In this document: positions 31,844 through 42,016 of the stretch, piece by piece
How the letters are laid out: every line of letters begins with the position of its first letter
Position numbering within the stretch: position 1 is the stretch's first letter
Source of the DNA: Nigrospora sphaerica
Taxonomy: Eukaryota; Ascomycota; Sordariomycetes; Amphisphaeriales; Apiosporaceae
Length of the DNA: 64,000 nt
NCBI GenBank assembly: GCA_018287875.1
Contig: JAGVVL010000001.1
Span: 4,836,001-4,900,000 of the forward strand
Direction of reading: 5' to 3'
Made by a program: the position numbers and the translations under genes
The notes under the pieces: model-generated
Seen by the model: only the letters and a program-made list of their open reading frames with translations
Told to the model about the DNA's origin: nothing
Database searches by the model: none

Positions 31844-32440
31844 TCATATCGTCTGGGTAGCTATAGCGGGATCCGGTGTGGCGGGCAAAGCATAGGAAGA
31901 GTCGTCCTTAGGGGCCTCCATCACGCCGTGCTCCGAGAGTATGCTGTTTAGGCATTCTCGGGCGTCCTCGTCTAGCGTAGCCTTGAAATCCTCGAAATTG
32001 GACAGTACGGCAGGGGCCACGGGGCTGTTCGCGTCCCCGCCGCGTTCCTGGCCGTACGCCTCCTGCGCCTTGATGCACGAGGTGAAGGACATCCCCTTAT
32101 TAGTGTTGTCGCCGCTCCTCTCTTTAGGCTGCTTAATGAAACACTCCTATTTATCGGCGGGGGAGGCTTTACGTTATATCCTGTCTGACCTGGGCGATGG
32201 ATGCCGCGTATGGCGGGAGAACTGCGTCCCGGTAGTCTCGATAAGCTGTCGGCATCGCTTACAACCCACGGTCTGTATGTGGCCCCGCCAGCATGGTGTC
32301 AACCCCCAACACGCTCCATCGCTCTGGCCCGCCGCGAGGCTCTTAATGCACGCTTTGCAAGCGATTCGGCGTCGGTCTTTAACTATGTACCGCGCCGTAT
32401 CTCTGTTACGCTCTAGCCGTTTAATGACGTAACGCTCCCC
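31844..32440 (-). pseudogene. Possible Cys-rich gene relic in two in-frame pieces
   Basis: Reading the minus strand, an open segment without an ATG runs from about 32434 to 32178. It contains closely spaced cysteines (ACKACIKSL, GACWGLTPCW, VGCKRCRQLI), giving a zinc-binding look. It ends at a TAA. A second segment opens after a TAG at about 32150 (ECFIKQPKERS), passes an ATG at 32092 and stops at 31844; it contains NFEDFKATLDEDARECL. No clean GT-AG intron joins the two in frame. The Cys spacing is loosely like zinc-binding domains found in lineage-specific fungal proteins (DUF3716-like), but I cannot assign a family. It may be a decayed gene, a poorly spliced small gene or chance. Confidence 0.3.
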
Positions 32441-33797
32441 CGAACACAGCTACCACGATCGTGATGTACTAGGTATGTAGTATCGACTGTCCGTCTTGGG
32501 ACTTATTAAGCTTCCGCCTTGCGGGCCGGTCTTACTTATCGACTACGCACTCGGAGGCCTGATCGGGCGTGAGCTTGGGTCCAATCGGCCCCATCGTGAC
32601 TGCCATTGGTGGGCGGTTACAGAGGTAACACGTCGGGACGGCGCCTCAGTCTGCGTCTGCCGCTTGTCAGCAGAACCCCGTCGGTATTGGATGCGCCGGG
32701 ACGCTGGCAGCAACGCGTAAGGCAGCGCGGGCCTGTTATCTTGCTGGCACCGGACGACGATGGGCTTCATAACACCCATACATTCTTGCCAACCTGCGAG
32801 ATGTTGTGTGGGTACTCGGGGCAGGCTAGGATGGTGGAAGTAAGATGCTATGGGCCCGATTAGTCAAGCCGTCTTTATTCGTACCTCTTAAAGACCTTTA
32901 GAGTGGGCACGTCCCGGTCGAGAGAGGTTTCTGTCTTGTATATAGGGGGAAGGAGGCTGGAAAAATGAACGAATACTTCTATTGCCAACTAAGATATATA
33001 CCTTATGTACTTTATACAATTATACGCTACTAGAGTTTAGTTGAGTTCCTACCGCCGCGGTTACTTGGGTAGTTTATCTCGTACTCGATCGTTATACGGT
33101 CATTTAGGTGCTGACCATCATATAAGCGATGGGATACCTTTTCTTCACAGACTACTGACTCATGTAAGCGCTTTATAGGATTTGTATGCATGCCAATGGA
33201 AACCTTAAGAGCAAGGAGTGGCAGGTAGTTAGCTGAAGGGGTGAGACAAGGACCATATCTCAGCAAGTACGAGATATACTATGTACTTGATTGCTTAAAG
33301 AGTACATGCGACGTTCCACGGTGTTTTTCTACTTTCATACATTCAAATGGAGAGAAAGATGGATGCGCTGCGGGCAAGTACAGTAGCCTTGTTGAATGAG
33401 TTGCATACATTAGGTAAGTACTTCATAGCGCCCTCTATGGCTCCTTATCCGCAGACACGCGCCTAACAGCAGATTCTTCAGTGTTTTTCGGAGACGGTTG
33501 TTGTACCTCTACGAAGATCTGCTGTCAGCCCGTTGCAGGTTATGTGTACGGAGTACATCATATAAAGTACATCATGTAGTAGCGGATGTGTAAGTGGCCA
33601 AGGCACTACGCGTAATGTTTCTGTAAACCCATGTTTTCACTCACGCCTGCCGCCGCATCTGCCCCACCATCCCACCTCTGGAATCGGGTACGAGCACCTG
33701 TAGCTGAAGGAATTCCATCCCTCCAACGAACCCCCGCAATCGCGAAGCTCCCGCCGTCTTTTCCCCCAAGACCATCAGTCCCATCAGTCTGGCGTCA

Positions 33798-34617
33798 ATG
33801 GCCGATACTGAACAAGGAGCAGACGCTCCCAGCGAGCCCCAGGGACGCCATGTAGTCTACTGCGGCGGTGTGTTTCCTCTCCCCGGCTTGCCCCTCCTGG
33901 TCCCCCTTACGCTCTTCGTTCCTCCGTGCTGACCTCTCGGATCCCGCTTGTAGTCTGCACCCTACCTCCCGAGGTACGTCGCGGCGGACCCTCGAACCGT
34001 TGAACCCCGGACGACTGCCGCGGCATCTCCTGCTGACCGACGGCCATAGTACTGCGAGTATGGGGGCACGGTCAAGAAATGCCAGGAGTGGCTGGAAAAG
34101 GCCCATCCCGACATGTACGAGAAGATATGGTCGCCCGGTACGCAGCGCCCCGCCGCCGCGCCGCCTACCCCTCCCCCCCAGGTCGCTAACACGTCGGCGC
34201 CTTACAGAAGCCCTAGAAGCCGCGACCGCCTCGCTCTCCGTCGCCGCCCAGGAGCGCGCCGCTAAGGACGCGAAGAAGAAGGCGGCACAGGCCGAAAAGG
34301 CCGAGCAGAAACAAGCCGACAAGATGGCCAACAGCGTCGTTACCATCAAGCGCGTCGAGCGGAACAAGCGCAAGTACGTCACGGCCGTATCCGGGCTGGA
34401 GGCCTTCGGGCTGGAACTCAAGAAGGTGGCCAAGGAGTTCGGCAAGAAGTTTGCCACGGGTTCCTCCGTTACTAGGCTTCCCAGCGGTGGCGAGGAGATT
34501 GTGGTGCAGGGGGATGTCAGTGACGAAATTGAGGAGTTCCTCCTCGAAAAGTACAAAGAGATCCCCGAAGACAACATTGAGCTTGTCGAAGATAAGAAGA
34601 AGAAATCGAGCGGCTAG
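33798..34617 (+). CDS. tma22: Translation machinery-associated protein 22 (DENR orthologue)
   Basis: SUI1-domain protein that works with Tma20/MCT-1 in 40S recycling and re-initiation. Four exons fit: 33798-33867, 33954-33973, 34050-34137 and 34208-34617, giving 195 residues. Exon 2 is only 20 nt and supplies the second and third bases of a Val codon plus CTLPPE, so the protein reads VYCGGVCTLPPEYCEYGG. That is the conserved zinc-binding Cys motif of DENR, with a further Cys in VKKCQEW, and so it supports the microexon. A Lys/Ala/Glu helix follows (about 80-105). The C-terminal SUI1 domain includes VVTIKRVERNKRKYVTAVSG, LKKVAKEFGKKFATGSSV and EEIVVQGDV, then a Lys-rich tail. It converges on nbl1 with 236 bp between stops. 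Confidence 0.93.
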
Positions 34618-34853
34618 CAGGCATATTTGCCGAGCGCCGCCGGTGCTACTATGTACAGCCTAACAAGCAGCGGGTGGGCAAGGCAGAATATGATACCAAG
34701 GTCGCAGAAATGCGGCCCACGTGCCTAACGAGACCTACCGTCGTGATGATGTTGAGCCCCAACTCCTAACCCTCCAGAACGCCAGCCTATTTCCCCATAA
34801 CCCTCGTGCGAAAAAGCCTCCCCTGCAGGTATGCTCTACAGACGCGCGGCTAG

Positions 34854-35994
34854 TTAAACAGCCCGCTTTCTGAGTGTCCTCCCGGTACTGCCCGATGCCG
34901 CCGCAGACGCGGCCGCTACCTTTTTGGTCGTGGCCGATTTAATCGTGCCCACGACGGTTCGCTTGGTGGCGAGGGCCGGCTCGGCCACGGACGCTGCCGC
35001 CTTCTGGACGACTGTGCCCGTACTGGATTCACTCGATATGCTAGCGCCCCTCACTTTCCGCTTGCCGCGCATGGGTGCTGTCATGTCCTCCGTAGGCTCC
35101 GCAGGCTTCCTCGCCTTGATAGTTGAACCGGGAGCTTTGGTGGTGGTGTTGGTGATGGTAGACGGTCCAGCGGGCTTTCGCATGTCGGTCGTTCCTCGCG
35201 ACCCCTTAACTTTCTCCACCGCCTGGGAGAGGAGACTGGATGAGGACTTTGCGGCACCGCTCTTAGCTGGCGAGGCGGGGTGATGCTCAGCACCACGGGG
35301 CAGTACACGAACATTTGTGGACGCTGGTGATAGGACCTGGGCCACCTGGGAGGTCCCGAGGTCGGCAGCGCCAGGGCCGCCGCGGGCCTTCTTCTTGGAG
35401 GCAGCCGTGGACTCAACCGAGTTCTCCTTATTGTCGGCGGCGTGGATATCCTCGCTAAAACGTGGTCAGTCCCGTGCACGTCAAGGTAGCTCCGCCAGGC
35501 GCCACCAATATACCTCAAAAGCTTGTGAGGACGCCTTGGACTGGCATTGTCGGCGACAACGGGCTTCCGCGGGATAGGTTTGGGTGATGTGCCGTCCTTG
35601 GCAGGAACGGCCGGAGGTCCAGAAACATACTGAGATCGAGGGGCGCGTGGTGATTTTGTCTCTGCGTGCTTAGCAAGTAGATCGCCTATTTTGGCCTTCC
35701 TCAACGCGGTAGGTATCCGGTTGACGCGCATCTCGACGCGCGACCGCAACTGCTGGGCCTGGACATTATACTGTGCCCTGAGCCGGCGAGCGCGTTCGGT
35801 TACTACGGCGTGGTCAGCGCGGCGCTTCGCAGTACGAGCCCATGGCACCTACTCTCCAGCTGCAGGTTGTCGATGAGGGCCTGTTTCTGAGCGAGGGTCA
35901 GGGCCGTCCTGCGCCTCTTGATGGGGCTTCGCTGCGGCGTCCCGGGCAGCGCGGCCTCATCTGACTTGCGCTTCGCTGGGCAGATGGGTGCCAT
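34854..35994 (-). CDS. nbl1: Borealin/Nbl1-like chromosomal passenger complex subunit
   Basis: Three exons, 35994-35853, 35802-35514 and 35454-34854, encode 343 residues; the introns are 35803-35852 (50 nt) and 35455-35513. After a basic N-terminus with RSPIKRRRTALT (a likely nuclear signal and phosphosite), residues about 32-95 match the Nbl1/Borealin N-terminal helix. LTLAQKQALIDNLQLE joins across intron 1 to ITERARRLRAQY, then VEMRVNRIPTALRKAKIGDL. In the passenger complex this helix bundles with survivin and INCENP. The remaining 250 residues are disordered, Ser/Thr/Lys/Ala-rich and basic, ending GRTLRKRAV. Budding yeast Nbl1 is only 73 residues, so the long tail makes this protein more like borealin of animals or of other filamentous fungi. 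It is divergent from rpn10 (783 bp). Confidence 0.88.
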
Positions 35995-36777
35995 GGCGAT
36001 GAGATTACGACTGTTGGTGTTGTGTTGTAAACTCGTGTGTCGTGCTGAACGGTACGCGTTTCCCGAGGGGGGACAAATACAGCCACAGCGGCAGTAGGGG
36101 AGGCGACGTCGAAAAGTCGCGATAATCAGTCAGTTGTACGTTGTAGCTGGTGGGTTAATTGATCAATGTTGTAGGCCCGTCTTACAATCAAAGTAAACAT
36201 TGGAAATTCCACGCCGAGGTGGCCTAGGTTCAGTGGTGCTGGTTCTAGTGGGACCTCTGGGTCCTACTGTCGGGCGGGTAATAGTGCGTCTATTGCGGTG
36301 CATAGTGGATGGAGGGGAAGCTCAGGCCTTCTAAGCCCAGCAAGCCGCTCCAGGCTGCACTTGTCTGACGCTGCATCAGCAATGTACTTGCCTAACGGGC
36401 AGGTCTGTAGGCAGACTGTCTGGTACCAGTCCCCACGCCTATGGATGTATGGAACTGCAAGTCACTCGGGGCTCCGTCGCGGTCCTGCGTCCAGAGGTGG
36501 CACTTCATAGGTGAGGTAGGTGCAGTGGTGATGGACTACCTGTTAGCACCTCTACATCTGTATCGCCCGGACTTGCTGCGTTGAAGCTCCCCGTCATCCA
36601 ACACCTCTCCGCCCATCTTCTCCCACCCAGGCCACTTCGTCCGGAATCCACCATCACCACCCGTTTCTACCGCCCACCGATTTCATTCCCCATTCCGTCA
36701 CCGGCCGGGCGTGACGCCTTCCTCTCCACCGACAGACACAGCATCAACCTCCGCCCGTCCCCGAACCAGCCGCCAAG
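35995..36777. other. Divergent promoter region of nbl1 and rpn10
   Basis: 783 bp between two start codons. The 200 bases before rpn10 are C/T-rich, as in other fungal 5' leaders. No perfect proteasome-type PACE element (GGTGGCAAA) is present; the nearest is GGTGGCACT near 36495. No further gene is seen. Confidence 0.6.
36054..36059. promoter_or_regulatory. Candidate MCB (ACGCGT) upstream of nbl1
   Basis: One ACGCGT lies 60 nt upstream of the nbl1 start, within the nbl1/rpn10 divergent interval. MBF-type factors bind this hexamer in yeasts. The hexamer is expected many times by chance in a GC-rich 64-kb window. Confidence 0.2.
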
Positions 36778-37743
36778 ATGCCTCTGGAAGCGGTTATGAT
36801 CGTGGTCGATAACAGCGAGAGCTCCCGCAACGGAGACTACGCGCCCAACAGGTTCGATGCCCAGGCTGATGCCGTCAACATCGTGTTCGACAACATTACC
36901 CAGTCGAATCCGGAGTCCTCGGTCGGCCTGATGAGCATGGGCGGCAAGGGCCCCGAGGTCCTATCCACCCTGACGACGGAGCGCGGCAAACTGCTGGAAG
37001 GCCTGCACCGCACCAGGAAGCAAATCTCGGGCACTTCGCACCTTGCCACAGGCATTCAGATTGCCAGCGTACGCTACTGTCCCCTAGCATCTCCCTCCTC
37101 TTTGACGGCGAGCTGACCCTCGGCGCAGTTGGCTCTCAAGCACCGGCAAAACAAGTCGCAGCGCCAGCGCATCATTGTGTTTGTCTGCTCTCCCGTCGCC
37201 GACGACGAGAAGTCGCTCGTATCACTAGCGAAAAAGATGAAGAAGAGCAACCTCGACATCGACTTTGTGCTGTTCGGCGACCTCGACGATGACGACGTCC
37301 AGAAGAAGCTCGAGGCCTTCAACAACGTGCTAAAGAGCTCCGAGAGTTCGCACCTAGTCGTCATCCCCCCGAGTGGTCGTCTTCTCAGCGACCAGCTGAT
37401 ATCGTCGCCCATCCTCCTGGGCGAGGCGGCTGCTGGCGGCGCCGGTGCCGGTGGCGAGTCGGGCGCCGGCGGCGGTGACTTCAACGGTTTCGACTTCGAT
37501 CCCAGTGCCGATCCCGAGCTGGCCCTGGCGCTGCGCATGAGTATGGAGGAAGAGAACGCGAGACAGGCGCGGCAGGCCCAGTCGGAGCAGGAGTCGGCGC
37601 CAAAGACGGACCTGGAGGGCATCAAGGAGGAAGACGAGAGACAGCCCCTGCTCAACGACCAAGGCGAGCCGAGCGGAAGTGGCACGCCGGCCAAGAAGGA
37701 CCAGAAGAACGGAAAGGACGATGATAACATGGACACCTCATAG
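36778..37743 (+). CDS. rpn10: 26S proteasome regulatory subunit Rpn10
   Basis: Ubiquitin receptor at the base-lid hinge of the 26S proteasome. Two exons, 36778-37068 and 37129-37743, encode 301 residues; the 60-nt intron has a GTACGC donor and a CGCAG acceptor. Residues 1-190 form the von Willebrand A domain: MPLEAVMIVVDNSESSRNGD, then LMSMGGKGPEVLSTLT and QRQRIIVFVCSPV. A Gly/Ala-rich linker (195-213) leads to one ubiquitin-interacting motif at about 225-243 (DPELALALRMSMEEENARQ). The C-terminus is charged and disordered and ends DDDNMDTS. There is a single UIM, as in yeast Rpn10 (human S5a has two), and length is close to yeast (268 aa). It converges on trs23. Confidence 0.96.
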
Positions 37744-38070
37744 ACGTCGTTGCCATTATTCCCATGGACGATCGGGGTTGGGCTCGGCCCGGGAGTTGGG
37801 CTTTGCTTGCGCTTGTACAATATTAGACTGCAGAGAAGGAAACCGGCCCTGCTGCCACGGGGTCCGCTACACGTTTTCCCTCTCATTGGGCAAGACGGGT
37901 CGGTGCCGTCTTGTTCATGCCAGCATCGCAAACCCTGCGTTACCAAACTCAATGAATACAGAATCGCTGGACTCCCAACGCCACCCCATGCACCTCCACC
38001 AACCACGGTGTCCGTCCCCATAGATGCCAGCCGGGGTCCTCGTCTCCCCTCCCTTTCCCGGGAACGGGGC
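37744..38070. other. Convergent 3' intergenic region
   Basis: 327 bp between the rpn10 and trs23 stops, holding both 3' UTRs. Nothing else is recognisable. Confidence 0.6.
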
Positions 38071-38772
38071 TCACCGCGCGTTGTTAGTTTCCCGAATGTA
38101 CGAGAGCAGCTTGCGGTCGAACATTTCACAGCGGACGGGCATCTCGAGCTGGTAGAAGGGGTTCTTCATGACGTAGTCGGCGTAGAGCTCGTAGACGCGG
38201 CGCATGGCGAGGTCCACGTTGGCCTGCATGGTGTCGGTGAAGAGCAGGAACTTGGTGCCCGTCTGCGTGTTGAAGCACTGTAGGCGGAAGTTCTCCGTCT
38301 CCATGACCTCGATGCCCGAGGGCGGGTCGGGCCGGCTGGGCGGCGGCGGCAGCCCGCCGCCGGCAGCGTGCTGCTGCTGCAGGTGCTGCTGCTGCGCCTG
38401 GTAGTGCGCCGCCTGGTGCTCGCGCAGGGGGTTGAGCCGCGCCGTGATGGCGTGGACGCTGGGCGAGTTGGTCCGTCAGCCCGGAAGGGGGGGCAGACGA
38501 GAGAGAGAGGGGATGCATAGAGAGAGAGAGAGAGAGAGAGAGAGAAGGGAGGCATAAAGAGAGAGATATACAAACCCGTGAAAGGTGCCGGCCAGGACCA
38601 GGTAGTCGTTGGTGGTCAGCTGGTTGAGACCCTCGCCAAAGGTCCGGTTGTATATCAGACCGCCGGCCTTGTTGATGATGATGAGCGCGAGGACGCCCCT
38701 AAGTGAAACGGGTGGACCGGTCAGTCGCGCCAGTTTCATGAGACCGGGGAGAGGGGAGGCGGTCACTCACAT
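38071..38772 (-). CDS. trs23: TRAPP complex subunit Trs23 (TRAPPC4)
   Basis: Core longin/sybindin subunit of TRAPP, the exchange factor for Ypt1/Rab1 in ER-Golgi traffic. The model has three coding exons: 38772-38771 (only AT of the start codon), 38698-38576 and 38458-38071, giving 170 residues. Intron 1 (38699-38770) has a GTGAGT donor and a CTTAG acceptor; intron 2 (38459-38575) has a GTTTGT donor. The N-terminus [21 protein letters not shown] matches the family, as do [18 protein letters not shown] and the C-terminal [30 protein letters not shown]. The PDZ-like insertion of animal TRAPPC4 is absent, as in yeast; in its place is a Gln/His-rich then Pro-rich loop (about 54-90). Intron 2 carries a GA/CT microsatellite. 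No other in-frame ATG lies upstream before a stop. Confidence 0.92.
38514..38545. repeat. GA/CT microsatellite inside trs23 intron 2
   Basis: Run of AG dinucleotides (CT on the sense strand) in the 117-nt intron, with further GA-rich units at 38500-38511 and 38559-38567. On the transcript it forms a long pyrimidine tract within the intron. Confidence 0.85.
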
Positions 38773-39919
38773 GTTGAAACTCGAGGCTTGGCTAGAAGCC
38801 GGCGTCGGGGGGTGAGGTGAGTGAGGCCCTTGGTATGAAAATGCCCAATGGCTTGGTAAGGGGGGGTATCTTGCTTGTATCGCGCCGCCTTCTTTATGGC
38901 CAGCCGTTTAGCAGTCGCGACTACCCCGTTATTTTCAATCGAGGTTACGGCCAATACTATAAGCAGTACCAGAATCAGTTCCAGTAAAGAGACGAGTTGT
39001 ACCCTTGGTGGCCGAAACAGGTGCGTGCGGTGAGTATGGCACGAAAGCAGGTGCGGGTGAGCTGAGCAGCTCGAGATCCACCTCGGTCGCTTTGCTGGAT
39101 AGCACTCGACGGGTACTTCAGTACCGCTGCTACCGCTAAATACTACGGGCACGGGGCCACATTCTGGGCATGTACCTCAGGAATGAATTACAACGACCGA
39201 CTACCTCTAACCTGGGGAGCCAGGGATCTTCACCGGGGTTTAACCGGCTCTCAATGGAAGGCCAGGCACGTCGTGGTTATTCTGGAAGCAGCTTTGGATG
39301 TTTAGTTGCTCTTATTGTCCATCATGAAGTGCACAGGCACGTCTTTCTGCATCCATGCCTGACAGGATGACACCTTCCATGACCGAGACGGAAGCACCCA
39401 AGCTTCATACGCGGAAAGGCATGCATCGTCCCTTTGTAGGTCATGTACATGTAAGGAGTACGGTTCAATAGGTTGTTAGGTACCCCCTATGGGGAGCTGC
39501 TTAGGCGTAAAAGACCCACCACTCCAACCCCGGCGGCCACTAAGCCTTATTCCTCCGACGTGCGTGCATTCCCCCGGAAGCGCATCCATCCATCCATCCA
39601 TCCATCCATCCATTTATCCTGAAGCGTGTGTCGCGAAGAGCCGCATATAACCTTATTCTTTTCGGTGCCTTGCTGTGTGCTCATCGCCCGTCGACCGACC
39701 ACCCCTCCAAACCGGCCTTTCACGAAACCACCCCCGGCCTGCCGACCACGCTCTCTCTCTTTCCGCCCTCTCGTCGCCTTCCTCTTCCTCCTCTTCTTCT
39801 TCTTCTTTCTTCCTCCCCCCCTCCTTCTGGCCCTCCGGCCTCCCTTGGTGCTTTTCCGCGGGTCCATCGCCCGGTTTCGCCCTCCCCCACCGCCGCCCTC
39901 CCCCAAGCTTCCCGTCACC
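38773..39919. other. Divergent promoter region of trs23 and rpb4
   Basis: 1.15 kb. It contains an ATCC tetranucleotide repeat (listed separately) and a long C/T-rich leader (about 39,700-39,910) before rpb4. No domain-bearing ORF is seen. Confidence 0.6.
39583..39613. repeat. ATCC tetranucleotide microsatellite
   Basis: About seven consecutive copies of ATCC/CATC, ending in a degenerate CATT, upstream of rpb4. Confidence 0.9.
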
Positions 39920-40680
39920 ATGTCCCACCAGCAGACGTCGCGGAGCAAGCCGGTCCCGGCCGGCAACGAGGAGGCCTCGAGCGAGCTTAAGCTTGGCGAG
40001 TTCCAGAACGTCGATACGTTGACGCTTTCCGAGGCCGCCCTCGTCATCAACGCCCTCGTGGCCAAACGGCGCAACGACCGGAAGAACATGAACGAAACCG
40101 AGTAAGGCTGGACGCGCGCGCGGCAACACCTGGCGGGTTGGAGGGTGGACGGGGGGCGGCGGGTGGACGGGATGACGAATGGACTGCTGGCGGCGATGTC
40201 AATGCTGCGCGCGCGTGCGCGCATGCGTGCGCATTCCCGGCGCCCCTCCTCGCCGATCCATCTGCTCGCCCCCCGGACCCTTCCAGCTTCCTTCGGCCCG
40301 CCCGCTCCCCCTTCGTCTGTACTGCTCGCTGACCCGGGCGCCCCTGGCGGGCTGTTAGGATGCTAACCAAGACGATCGACTACCTGGACGCCTTTTCTCG
40401 CTTCAAGAAGAAAGAGAATGTTGAGGCGGTCGAGCGCTTGCTGAGTGCCCACAAGGAGTTCCACAAGTTCGAGCGGGCGCAGTTGGGTATGTATCCCACG
40501 CGCTTCGTCCATGTCGTCCCGCCTACGCCCGTCGGCTGACTAGAAGTCGTCTTCGCAGGTTCGCTCTGCTGTGACAATGCCGAGGAAGCCAAGACGTTGA
40601 TCCCGTCCCTCCAGGACAAGATCAGCGACCAGGATCTGGACGACCTGCTGGCTGAGATGTCCAAGTTCATGGCTAGATAG
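39920..40680 (+). CDS. rpb4: RNA polymerase II subunit Rpb4
   Basis: Stalk subunit that pairs with Rpb7 in transcription initiation, mRNA export and decay. Three exons, 39920-40101, 40359-40486 and 40559-40680, encode 143 residues. Intron 1 is long for this window (257 nt, 40102-40358) and GC-rich; intron 2 (40487-40558) has a GTATGT donor. What is visible: an N-terminal Ser/Glu stretch, LKLGEFQNVDTLTLSEAALVI, the joined NETEMLTKTIDYLDAFSRFKK, an ERLLSAHKEFHKFE helix, and the C-terminal HRDC-like part EEAKTLIPSLQDKISDQDLDDLL. The length matches S. pombe Rpb4 (135 aa) rather than budding yeast (221 aa), whose extra insert is absent. Confidence 0.95.
40206..40234. repeat. 29-nt perfect alternating pyrimidine-purine tract in rpb4 intron 1
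   Basis: Bases 40206-40234 alternate strictly between pyrimidine and purine and are mostly CG and TG steps, the classic Z-DNA-forming composition. The tract lies in the middle of the 257-nt intron. Confidence 0.8.
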
Positions 40681-42016
40681 GCCGCCGGACGGGTGCGCAG
40701 CTGTACATGGTGAAAGATTTGATAGAACGGACGGCCGGGTGGTCCGTCTCTTGTCCCTAGCGCTGCTGGCCCCCTTTCGCGCGCTCACCGCCGCTATTCG
40801 AAATACCCCAAAACGGGCGATTGGAGGGGTCCAAGGTCGCAGTGGTACAACACGGCCTCGCTATCTCTCGGAGGGGTGCAAGCAAAACCCGACACAAGAG
40901 TGTTTTCGCGCAGGCGTTGAATCATTCGCGTCAAGGATGACACAGGTAGGTGTGGCTGCGATCCCCATTCACCAACGGCGGCTCAGTTTGCCGCGCTTCT
41001 CGGCAGTGGTTCACACTGTCCTTTGGGTCTCCTGTGTTTCCACGAAATACCCCCTTCTTCACAGATTAGAAAGAAGAAGGCAAAACAACCGGAAGAGCTT
41101 AGACAAATGGCATCTTTTCTAGGGGGTTGTGTCGCAAACCACCATCCATTAGCACTCGGATCGTGACATTGCTGCCGAGCAACTTGCCCTCCTGTTGTCT
41201 ATTGCGCGGGGAGTGACCTGGTACTATCGCACACATGCCTACCTAACCACAAAGACGAACCGTCGTTCCGGTGACCACCAATTCGCCCCTGAATTCAGTC
41301 TCTGCCAGTCTGTCTTTCGTCACTGGTTCCTGTCTCCGACTGGGAGGGCGACACCAGTATGCGACGGGTATGGGAAAGCGAATGGCCAAAATCCGTTGAA
41401 GGAACATTACGGCATGTTCTTCGGTACAACTCTGACAAAATGGCATGCACGCCTTTCCCCTCTCGTCATCCGTTCTACTGGCAAATTAATGGTTCCTCAT
41501 CAGAGGCGATCCCAGCTGCCAACATGATTATTCGCCTCTCGATCGGCAGGCGATGCGTTGAGTGTACCTCGGAGGGGACCATCGGAAACTGGCCGTTGCC
41601 AGCGTATACTCTCTCGGACGGCAGAAACATCCGCGTTTGTTTCAGCTTGGCCGGGACCGCCATTGCATCCTCGTTTAGAGGTCGCGCCCGGGAACCCAGG
41701 TGTCAGCTGGCCGGGGTGCCGTACTTGGTCACTTCCTGACAGGAGCGTCGGCAGCTCAGATGGGCTGGTTCTCTCGGTATCGGCGGAGTCCAGTTCGAAA
41801 TATAGGGCCCGTGAATCAAGTTGAACAGGCGCACAAGGCGCTGCCTCGTCCCGGCCAGTGGGGCCGTTGCCAGACGAGTGCTTCAACATTCCGAGGCCAG
41901 TGAAATCCGGAGAAATGGGGCTCACAAAGTAACTGCTTCCCATCGTGCTTCTGTAGCTTTGTCTGGAAGCTGCGCCCTTTCGCTGTGGACCAACTTGGTC
42001 CGTTTGCGCCGTGGTT
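40681..42016. other. Convergent intergenic region downstream of rpb4
   Basis: 1.3 kb between the rpb4 stop and the stop of the membrane protein gene. Overlapping ORFs of 60-147 codons occur on both strands without recognisable domains. Confidence 0.55.

Larger units (their letters stand above)
27738..33797. other. 6-kb gene-poor island between lrg1 and tma22
   Basis: No intact gene is supported. The left part (27.7-29.3 kb) contains trinucleotide and dinucleotide repeats and GT/GC-alternating tracts, and includes the lrg1 promoter. The middle (31.8-32.5 kb) contains a possible Cys-rich gene relic, listed separately. The right part (32.8-33.6 kb) is visibly more AT-rich than coding DNA. Other ORFs of 60-165 codons overlap on both strands and have no recognisable domains, for example minus 31263-30985 and 33266-33030. 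Confidence 0.5.

Noticed and set aside
33030..33266. ORF with YDGQHLNDRITIEYEINYP, briefly considered a transposase or integrase fragment
   Set aside because: No catalytic motifs, no terminal repeats or long flanking frame, and no confident family match.
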